64,000 nt of DNA from assembly GCA_036250225.1 (NCBI GenBank), contig JAPZLL010000007.1, positions 806,001 to 870,000 on the forward strand, read 5' to 3'. Position numbers and translations under genes: made by a program. Shown piece after piece: positions 55,657-64,000 of the stretch. Origin of the DNA: Cercophora sp. LCS_1 (Eukaryota > Ascomycota > Sordariomycetes > Sordariales > Lasiosphaeriaceae). Positions within the stretch are counted from its first letter, which is position 1. Every line of letters starts with the position of its first letter. The notes beneath the pieces are model-generated. The model saw nothing but the letters and a program-made list of their open reading frames with translations. It did no database searches and had not been told where the DNA came from.

Positions 55657-58600
55657 CTAAAAAAACATAAAGTCGTCCACGTGAACCCGCCTCCCCATGG
55701 GCCGCCCCCTTTCCTTCCTCGGTATCGTCAGCTCTAAATCCCACCGCCCCACCGTCTCCCACCATTTTTGGAGCAATGCCGCCCTATCCCAGGGTCTATA
55801 CTTTGTCCCTTGTCCGCTCTGTGTGGACGTTTGCGTGCCCATCCTCCCGGGCGCCATTAGGACCGTCACCTTGCCTGCGGTAACGACCCAGTTCTTTTTG
55901 ACGTCTGTGGCGATGATCCTCGCAAACTCGGAGACCTTGGGATCTGGCGCCCTTGCAACTTCTTCAAGACCGGCAAACATGTCCAATGTGACATCTCTTC
56001 CAGTTTGCGGTTTGATTTCCTCCACAAACCTGGCCATTTTTTTGACAGCCTCGGCAACATTGCCTTGCTCGTCTTCGTAATAAAGTCCGGATCGGATACT
56101 TGGCCTGACAGCATCCACCGCCGTCATCAACAATCCCAGGATACACAACTCCCTCTCGCCGATTTGTCTGAGCTTTGCGAACCAGGCCAAGACACCCTCC
56201 AACACGACCCCACATCTATGCATGTCTGCTTCACCCAACTCTCGCGACATGACACCGGCTTCTGATCCATCGCCCAACACCCCGCCACACCTCTCCACAT
56301 CCTTCTCGCTCACCCACCTCGGCACCAACCCGGGGCCCAGCACATCCACCAAAGCCCCAACATAAACGTCCAGCAACAACCACACATCCGACACCTCAGC
56401 ACACGCCTTGACAACCGCGGGGATCATAAACTCCAGCACAAACGACACCACAGCCGTCTCGCTCCGCATGGCACTGACGAGAATCTCCCTCTCCTCCCTC
56501 AACCGTCCATTACCCAGCACAATCTTGAAATTGTTGAACAGGTAATGAAACAGCTGCGGCACAGCCCTGACATCACCCTCCCCAATGCGGAACCCATACG
56601 CCACAATACCAGCGGTATGCAACATCGGATCCTGTAACGGCGGCGAGTAATCCGGACCGGGCTGCGTGAAAAATGGATCAACCACGCAGATGTTGACGCC
56701 GTGAGACTTGATGAGTGAGATGATATTGCGGACAAACTCGATATAAGCCACGTGCTCGGCCTTGTCTTGCTTGACGAGGGCGAGGTCGTCCTTGATACGG
56801 TTCATGACGGCCTGGAGGTTGTGTGCGTATTCCGCGCGGAGATGTTTCGCATCGTCGGAATTACGCAGCTTGTGGCGCATGTGCCTGATGGCGACGGTGA
56901 AGAGGTCGAGGTTGGAGCTGTAGTCTGGGTCTTGTGTGTCGTTGACGGGGGCTGAGCGGATGAACTCGAGGTTGTGCTTTTTGAGGACTGACGCGAGGTA
57001 GTTTTCGTACCGGAGGAGTCGGAAGGGTTTGACTAGGCAGAGGAGCCAGAGGCCGAGGGTCGATGTGTGGAGGTCTTTGTAGTCGAAGATGTAGTTTTTG
57101 AGGAGCGTGGCCAGAAAAAGCGGGAAATACGGGGATTCGGATGGGGAAAGTGAGGCCGGAGGGTTTAGGAAGAGGGCGTATTTTCCGGGAGTAAAGTAAG
57201 GCGATAGTTGCTGGGGTTGTTAGCTAGGTCCGTTGGACATGGGAAAGAGACTCACTGTTAGCCCATCTTTGATGAAGCGAGAGGCGATTCGGCCCGCGAG
57301 GGTGACGGCTCTCTCGGTGCACAGAATGTGCGCTGTCAGTTTTCTGGACGCTGCTTTCACCGACAGGTTGATGGTAGTCCTGGTCATCCAGAAAAAGTCC
57401 TTGGCCAACTTTTCGTTGAACAGCAGCACTGCATCGTCAACCTGCTGCGTGTCAATCACGTCGCCAAGTCCCGTCGAGTATTGTTCTTCCGAGGCTTGGT
57501 CGACCCGGCCGAAGAAGTATTCGACCATCTCCAATGCCACCTTGAGGAGGCCCCAGTCGAACCCAGCAGCTTGAAAGTCCAGGCTGGTAAACACTTTTTG
57601 CAGTTGACTGACGTGGAGCGCCGCCATCATGGCCTCAAATCTGTCAGCTTGCTTCAGCACGTCCAACGAGGCCTTGACCAGACTGTGTAGCACATCCAGG
57701 GCAGTCGCCCTGTTCTTGGCAATCATCTCATCCCGAATCTCAGTGCTGATTCCCCGAACCTCGCTCGCGAGCGCGCGAAACTGCTGCTCGATATCCGATG
57801 CTGCAGAATGATACTGGTCGAGCACTTGATTGAAGACATTGTTGCTCCAGAGTATAAACGGTCTGAATGTTGCGACATCTTCGTCGCTAGAGATGATAAA
57901 GCGCGCGAGCTGGCTCCAGGCCCGGATATTGATCAGACATGCCTCTTTGTGAGCACTCGCTGGGATCACCAGTTTCTCTATCAAGTGGAGCGCCGGCCGC
58001 AAGTCTGGCGGGGCAGCCCAGAAGAGTGTGCAGAGCAAGTCATGGTGATTCCTCAGTGCGGCCAGATCCCGTTGGTGCACCGTGTCTTCCTTGAGATGCT
58101 GTCGGTCGTGGTTCGGGAGGGTCCGGGCGACCAGGTTTCTGATGTCATTGTGGCGTTCGAGTTGCTTCAAACGCTGAATCGTCAGAGCCAAGACCTTGAT
58201 GAAGATGTGGAAACAGCGATCTGTTGGCTCAATCGCCAGACAAGGACCCCTGCTGAGCTCCTCGAGAAAACGAGGTGACTGATAGACTTCCTCGTTCCTG
58301 AGATTCGCAAGGTTTTCCGACCCGAAAAAGTCAAAGATGGTACCAATGATGGCTGTGCACTTGTTGTACCACCCCCACTGCTGTACCAAGAAGTGGCAGC
58401 GAGCAACCAGAGCACGGCAGTACTCGTTGAAACCCGTGGGTTGGCGGACTTTGGTCTTGTAAAGGTCAAAGACGCGCTTGATGAGTCGTTGGGGGAGGGA
58501 CCAACCCTCCAAGGGCAGTTCCTTCCGCAACCCCGGAACTAGGACACCGTCATTGTCAACCTCGCCAAGTGGTAGAAGTGTAAAGAGATCCCGCCAGAGA

Positions 58601-61600
58601 CCCTCAAAGAACTGGGCGTCATTGCTTGAGTTGATGGCGGGGCTGATCATAATTGCCTGGGCAACATCCCAAAACGAGCTTCTCGGAATGTTGGCGCTTT
58701 GCAGGATTCTGATGATAACCACCCAGCAGTTGGCGACATACTGGTCGGCGCGGATTCCACGCTCCCGGAAGGAGAGCTGTTGGAGGTCTCCGTATAGAGT
58801 CCGTATATCATCAAGGCCACAGCTCAAGAGGCCCCTGATTGTGAGCGAAGCCAGCTTTTTGAGCATATTCTCAAACCTGAAGCTCATCATTGGGTCGTGT
58901 CTACTACTCAGCGAACGGAGGGCAGCCGTCGCCAGAGAGAATCGGGTTGAGACTTCAAGCTGAGTCCTCTTGAGGCGCCCTGGTGAGTTCGTCCAGTCTA
59001 GTGCCTCGAGTCGGCCCAGGAAGCCAGAAAACACCTCAAAGCTTCGCGAGAGGAATGCCGTCTCCGCTTCATCATCCCGAACATGATAAGCATCCAGGAT
59101 ATATCGCAAAACAAAGTCAGCAGCACTGGTAGCGCTGAGGGTCGGGTCCTCAACGGACGCTTCAGGACTGAGATCCTCTGCTATCCAGTCGACTAGAATC
59201 CCAAGTTCCGACGAGGTCTGATCGTCCCAGGTTCCCCATCTCAGATTGTGCTTGTCAAGGAGAAACGAAACACTTGGTCTCGTGTGACGGATTTTGTCGG
59301 GAAGGTTTGGATCCAGAGCCTTGTGGACCGACCCACGCCCAAGAAGAGTGTTCTCGTGAAAATACACACCTTGGTCGAGAGGGAATACCTCAAAATGGTG
59401 GGTGTACTGTGTTCCAAACTCGCCTAACCCCCTGAGTTTGTCTCGAAGCTGTGGCTGTGGCTGTGGCTGTGCTTCTTCGACCTCTTCGACAAGGTTGACT
59501 TCGACTGGAAGGGGATCGTTGGCATGAGCGAACCGGGGAGCCTCAATATCGACTCGGCGAGGTACTTGGGCTTTCCGACGAATCCGTGGTTTCACCTTCG
59601 GTCTTGTTGGCTCAGATGGGACTTCATCGTTGGGGGCACGGGCGTCCACATGATCCCTCCTCGGTTGTTTTGCTATGGCAGCGTACAAAGCGGAAGGACT
59701 GGGGTCAAGGCTAGACACCGAGGGTGCGATGCTTCGGCTTTGGTAGAACGCGTCGATGGACCGTTTATGCGCTCGCAAATGGCTTCTATCGAGCCGTATT
59801 TCGTCAGTTTCCAACTGCGCAGGATGGAAGGCTGGAGCACGGGCATGGTGGGATTTTCGTTTTGTAGGTTTGGTGGCTGACGGACCAGGCGTGGATCCGG
59901 GCCGCCCGTGGCTGTCCACCTGAACGAAACCGTCGAGACGACTTTGTCGTACAAACTTTCTTGGGGCAGGCCGAACTGCTTGGTAAGATGACTGGGGTGA
60001 CTGTGACTTCGGATTTGAGGATGCCTCTTCCAGTGCTGGCCTTGACCGCGGCTCTTTTCGCTGTCGGGGAGATGGAACGATGGCCTTCTGGCGCGTTTTC
60101 CCAGACTTCCAATCCCGAAGAGATGAAAGGGCATCAACATTATCGGCGCGTGTCGCCAACATGATCATCTTCTTGTGCGGGCTGGTCCTTCCGAGGTTCG
60201 TCTTCTTCCTGGCTGCACGGGCAGCGACTTTGATAAAATTCGGTGCTCGAGGTTCCATGACATCCAAAATGCTTAGACGTGGAGGTGTTGCCGCCCGTTT
60301 TCGTTGGTTGTGTTTCGAAGAGTCCCTGCTGTTCTCTTTGCGCTGCCGTTTAGATGAGGTTGATTTCGATGACGTCTTGGCACTCGCACTTTTAGATCTA
60401 CTCAGTACTTCTGTGATCCTCGGCTGTCGGGGCTTTGCGGTGCGATCTCCAAACAGGTTGTTCTTTTTCTGCCTCTTCGGACCACGGAGAGCTCCAGGCG
60501 ATTGAGATCTCCTCTTCCTCCCGGGGGCCATTCTATCAATCCAATCTTCCTCAACCACTGATGCACCGTCATCATCCTCGTAGATGGCGAATGAGGGTGC
60601 TGGTGGGGGAGAGCTGGGAGCTTGAATAGGTTCTCGTATAGGCTCTCGTGCAGGTTCTTCGTCAGAGGAGTCGTCGTCCGCAAAAGGGAACTGCGTTGCT
60701 GTCGGTGGCTTCTGCGTCGACTGTTTTGGCAAGGCAACGCCGCGTCTTGGGACAGGAACAGAAACAGGCCCTGGCTCTGGGCTCCTCCTGGCATTTCGAA
60801 TAATGTTCTTGTTGGTTTTTTGGTCCAATCTGAGCCAAGAAGCAGGCAAAACTCCGCGAATTCTTTTGCTCGTTTGCTTGACGACATCCGACTCGCTGGC
60901 AGAGCTCCCAGACTCGGACTCAGACTCAGATTGGGTTCTGTCGTCCGCGTCATCTTCTTCGATCAAAGTTGGTGCTGTTGCGCCACCGATTCGGCGGATT
61001 GAAGGGGATGGGGGACCAGAAATAGGGACAGATGCAGTGGGTTTTGGTCGCACAGATGTAGGTGATGTGTTCCCTAATAGCTGAGACGCTTCTTGGTGCT
61101 GGACAGGACTATTCAGGGGAGATGATGACAGACTCCAGATATCGTAAGGCGGGATATTCAGACGAGGCGGCGACGAGCTTGCCAGGACAGTTCGTCTTTT
61201 CCGCCTCGACGACATGAGCTGAGAACTCTGCCGTTTGAGACTACGTATGCGCGGATTGGCTGGGTTTTGCAGGAGATCTTCCAAAGAGGGGAGCTCGTCG
61301 TCAGAGATGCTCGACATGGGGGTAGTGTCGGCTCCGGGTGGCTGGCTACTGGTTCGCAGCCGATGACTAGTGGGAGGAGACGTCCTTGGGAGCGAGGGAG
61401 ATGGTGCCAGGTCGTCATCGAACATTGTTGGTGTGTCCTCTGTCAGCCTCCCGGAAACGTTTTGGGTCTCCTCTTCCACGTAATCTTGCTCCTGTGAATC
61501 TTCCTCCTCGCCAGTTTTCCTTGCTGATTCCGCCGGAAGTGCAACTTTGATAGGCTTAACCCCGTGTGATTTCATAAAGGTTGTGTATTGGGCGTTTTCC

Positions 61601-62235
61601 AGCAGATACGGGTGTTGCTGAATGGGTTTCCGAGGCCGAAGGGAACGCTCCAACAGTACACCAGTCTGCCTCGCTATCTCGGCATCATCATCGATAATTG
61701 TGCTTGCTTTCTCGATCTGTGGCGGCCTGGCTTGTGGAGGCCTGGCGGGAGGTGGCGGCCTGGGAGACGGCTCTGGTGGCTCTGGAGATATTTCTCTAAC
61801 ACTGAGAGGGGAGCTGAGGGGAGAGGATAATGGTGGCGGAGTTGTGACCCTGTAACTCGCCGAGGCGTCATCTCGCGGGAAGGAGTGATTCGCCGAAGTT
61901 TGCAACTCAATCACAAAGCGTGACCTCTCAGTCTTGTCGTGCGAACTAGGGAGGGCCTCGGGAGAGTTCGCTCTCGGCGGCGTCGACGGCCGGGGCTGCT
62001 CGGTTGTCGCGGGGGGTGGCTTCGACTTGGTCAGGAACCGGGCGGTCGGGAGTTCTGGGGGCGAAGATTCGGGGACGTCCCAAATGTTGACATCGTCAGC
62101 CGGTGCATGTGTGTCGTCGACTGGCGGGACGTCGTCAATGGGGGGCGCGGGAAGCTGGATTTCCTGTGACTCGAAGTCGTCGAGGTCCTCGTCATCCGAG
62201 TCCGGGACCTCCCCCAATTCCTTCCAGTTCGTCAT
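55657..62235 (-). CDS. mus7: Mus7/MMS22 family DNA repair protein
   Basis: Two exons, 62235-57256 and 57210-55657 (45 bp intron, GTGAGT donor, CCCCAG acceptor), giving 2177 residues. Mms22/Mus7 is the large scaffold of the Rtt101-Mms1 (Cul4-type) ubiquitin ligase branch that supports replication-fork repair and recombination. The N-terminal ~900 residues are disordered and rich in Ser/Pro with acidic patches (GEVPDSDDEDLDDFESQE), poly-Pro runs and several basic motifs (GRKRRSQSP, KRQRKENSRD). The family domain starts near YTHHFEVFPLDQGVYFHENT and continues as a long helical region through both exons. Exon 2 alone would look like a separate 407-residue protein, but its upstream part is open and continuous with exon 1 across the intron. 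The coding strand in exon 2 changes from C-rich to G-rich near 56650. Confidence 0.88.
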
Positions 62236-62528
62236 AGCTCTGTATTTTCATATCCATAAGATCATCGCTTCATAGATTTTGCCAAAGGAGTTGGTGTGTT
62301 GGTGGTTGGTGCTGGCTTCCAGCTTCGGCATACCGAGCACCGCTGGGAGACGCGTAAAACGGTCCTGGACGCGTTTTAATGGGTGGTGGGGCACTATTGG
62401 CGTTTTACGCCAATCGCACAGTGAGAACTCCGTGCGCGCCCTCATGTCATCGCAAAGCTCGGATTCTTCAACCTGGATGGGGGTTTCCTACATTTTCGTG
62501 TTCAAGGCGTCTCAAACTAAAGTTGAAA
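62236..62528. promoter_or_regulatory. Divergent promoter, mus7 / microprotein: CCAAT palindrome and two MCB boxes
   Basis: Two ACGCGT motifs (62350-62355 and 62369-62374), the MluI cell-cycle box bound by MBF-type factors on DNA replication and repair genes, lie 115-139 bp upstream of the mus7 start. Twenty-two bases further is a perfect palindrome ATTGGCGTTTTACGCCAAT (62396-62414): 8 bp arms, each holding a CCAAT core, around TTT. CCAAT is bound by the Hap/NF-Y complex, often at respiratory genes. Motif presence is seen; function is inferred. Confidence 0.5.
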
Positions 62529-62867
62529 ATGAGCGGTCAAAAATATTTTGTCTTGGCTGCTGCCGTTGGACTTGGGGTTTTGAATGGTACGGCCGGCCGA
62601 CCATCCCGCGAGATTTGCTCATACCTAAGACTTGTCAGGAATCTACACATTCAACCAAAGTTTCCAGGAGCAAAAGGAAAAACGTGAGGGGACACACATA
62701 AGGTGAGCAGGGGTGAAACAATATCCATTGAATGGCAGATGGGCTCACTCGATTATAGCAAAACTTTGGAGCCGCAACAGACTGCGGCAAGACCAGAGCA
62801 GCCCGCCAAAAGTGCATCCGAAGGCAACAAAGTTGATGAGAAGAGGAACACCTTCGAATATGAATGA
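62529..62867 (+). CDS. Three-exon single-pass membrane microprotein, 76 residues
   Basis: Not visible as one open frame. Exons 62529-62586, 62639-62702 and 62759-62867 join in phase through introns of 52 bp (GTACGG donor, TTGTCAG acceptor) and 56 bp (GTGAGC donor, CTCAC branch-like motif, TTATAG acceptor). The product starts MSGQKYFVLAAAVGLGVLNG, continues into IYTFNQSFQEQKEKREG and ends in a polar tail with QQTAARPEQPAKSASEGN and a terminal FEYE. One hydrophobic helix lies at about residues 6-24, followed by a charged region. This is the pattern of small mitochondrial inner-membrane or ER proteins. It sits between mus7 (-) and cox5 (+). I do not recognise the family. Support is the exact phase agreement of three exons with good splice sites and a sensible protein. 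Confidence 0.68.
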
Positions 62868-63604
62868 CGCCAGGTTCCTCGATACTTGATTGCTTTCGAG
62901 TCTAAAGTGTACCTGCGCGGAATTTTGAGGTAACCAGAGTACAGCCTGCGAGCTGAACATGTAAAAGTTTCGTGCATTAGATGAGATCACATATCACATG
63001 TATAAAATGAGAGCAATGAGCTAGACTCGGTGGGTTGAACATATGGAGCGTTGGATAGAAGGAAGGTGTTGAACGGTATGAACTAGTAGAGACGCACTTC
63101 CGCAAACGGACGAACGCGCAGAAACTGATTCCTCCACGCTTCCATCTCTTGATCCGAAGCGGTGTTTCTCATCATGCCCATCACCAATTCCTCTTGAGAT
63201 CCGTTTCTTGCGTGCCCACATCTCCGTTTCTACCAAGGCCAACAATTGGTTACAGTTTCTCGCCAAGACTCCGTCAGGCCGATCAACACGTCAAAGGTTG
63301 TCATTGCGGGGCTCCGTTTTTGGCTGCACTGTGCGTCCTGAGCAACAAAACGGGCCCGGCCCCGGGAAGGAACGGACCAATCCGCTGCGGCTCAATCAGG
63401 CCACCCCCAAACTCCCGAGCAGCACAAGCTGAGGCATCTCCCGCCCAAAAAAAGCTCGTTCGCTCGTCGTGCATGACTTCACACCTCACACACGAAATCC
63501 ACGAAATCGCCGATTAACGAGCCCCAGGCCGCCAGCCCGACCAGGCGCCTCAATTGGACCCATCTCCCCTCCGATCCCACGTTCTGCTCGACACATCCCT
63601 CACA
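62868..63604. other. Spacer before cox5
   Basis: 737 bp with the 3' flank of the microprotein gene and the promoter and leader of cox5. The frames open here are Cys/Ser/Pro-rich and not supported as coding. Confidence 0.5.
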
Positions 63605-64000
63605 ATGTTGCGCAACGCCATTGTGCGCGCCGCCCGGCCGACGACGTCGGCTCTCGGCTGCCGCGCTGCTTCCACCCACGCCATCTCCAACCCGACGCTG
63701 GCCAATATCGAGAAGAGATGGGAGGGTATGCCTCTGCAGGAGCAGGCTGACCTCTGGATGTCTCTCAGGGACCGCATGAAGGGGAGCTGGAAGGAGCTCA
63801 CCGTCCAGGAGAAGAAGGCTGGTGAGTCGTGACGTCCTAGCTCCATCCGGGTCCCCCACAACACCACCGCGATACCAGCGGCACCTATCCCGTTGGCCCC
63901 CCGAGCTTCACAGAGACCAAAATGGGTCGGGGCAATTGATTCGTTTGTTTTTGGGCGGTCAATTGATGGTTACGGAGCTGCGGGAGGTGCTTGCGCGGTG
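63605..64000 (+). CDS. cox5: Cytochrome c oxidase subunit 5 (Cox5/COX IV family), 5' part only
   Basis: Exon 1 runs from the ATG at 63605 to 63821, ending at a GTGAGT donor after codon 72 plus one base. The intron continues to the window edge, so the rest is missing. The protein starts MLRNAIVRAARPTTSALGCR, an Arg-rich presequence, then AASTHAISNPTLANIEKRWE and MPLQEQADLWMSLRDRMKG, which match fungal Cox5 (mammalian COX IV). This nuclear-encoded subunit crosses the inner membrane once and regulates complex IV; the membrane helix lies in the missing part. The intron is at least 179 bp, longer than most in this window, which is common for highly expressed respiratory genes. Confidence 0.9.

Noticed and set aside
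55657..56880. 407-codon frame as a separate gene
   Set aside because: The frame is open upstream to 57210 and joins the mus7 first exon in phase through a 45 bp GTGAGT-CAG intron, so it is the C-terminal part of mus7.

Overview
This 64 kb window is nuclear DNA from a filamentous ascomycete, most likely a Sordariomycete and plausibly Sordariales. The genes have short GT-AG introns of about 43-95 bp, often with CTNAY-like branch points. The proteins are typical of Pezizomycotina: Zn2Cys6 regulator, CE1 acetyl xylan esterase, Mus7/MMS22, and a mitochondrial ClpX. A PRC2 Suz12 gene is present, a complex kept in Neurospora-like fungi but lost in many others. I saw no plasmid, phage, CRISPR, rRNA or convincing tRNA. 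No chromosome-end repeat is present. All function calls rest on motifs I read by eye; no search was run.

Layout. 0.8-3.0 kb: F-box/LRR-like protein (+). 5.5-8.1 kb: Suz12-like VEFS-box protein (-) that ends in a PHD finger and is followed in frame by a further open frame. 8.1-12.9 kb: no supported gene. 12.9-16.3 kb: CIA1 WD40 protein (-), then mitochondrial ClpX (-). 17.2-19.7 kb: glycogen branching enzyme (+, seven exons). 20.6-20.9 kb: a doubtful 99-residue gene (-). 21.5-23.6 kb: F1 ATP synthase beta subunit (-, nine exons, some tiny). 26.3-27.3 kb: secreted acetyl xylan esterase (+) with XlnR/CreA-type promoter motifs. It converges with a Zn2Cys6 regulator (27.5-29.1 kb, -). 29.6-31.1 kb: ORC5 (+). 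31.6-33.4 kb: triose-phosphate-transporter-family membrane protein (-). 34.0-35.8 kb: SF3b2/Cus1 (+). 36.4-37.1 kb: doubtful gene (+). 38.3-38.8 kb: 142-residue orphan (+). 39.8-43.0 kb: AAA+ ATPase with a mitochondrial-type N terminus (+). 43.5-45.4 kb: TFIIH Tfb1/p62 (-). 46.3-49.5 kb: 2-oxoglutarate dehydrogenase E1 (+). 49.5-55.7 kb: gene-poor, partly AT-rich tract with disjoint coding-like fragments. 55.7-62.2 kb: Mus7/MMS22 repair protein (-, 2177 residues). 62.5-62.9 kb: a three-exon 76-residue single-pass membrane microprotein (+), too fragmented to show up as one ORF. 63.6 kb to the end: start of cytochrome c oxidase subunit 5 (+), cut by the window edge.

The genes do not form a pathway cluster. 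They are mostly housekeeping: mitochondrial energy metabolism (ATP synthase beta, OGDH E1, Cox5, ClpX, AAA+), genome maintenance (ORC5, TFIIH, Mus7), chromatin (Suz12), splicing (SF3b2) and carbohydrate metabolism (branching enzyme, esterase). The most interesting items are the Suz12 PHD finger and the in-frame coding-like extension beyond its stop codon, the spliced microprotein beside mus7 and cox5, a perfect CCAAT-containing palindrome with two MluI-type boxes in that divergent promoter, and a repeated C-rich to G-rich switch inside several genes. I did not find a clear new multi-gene system.
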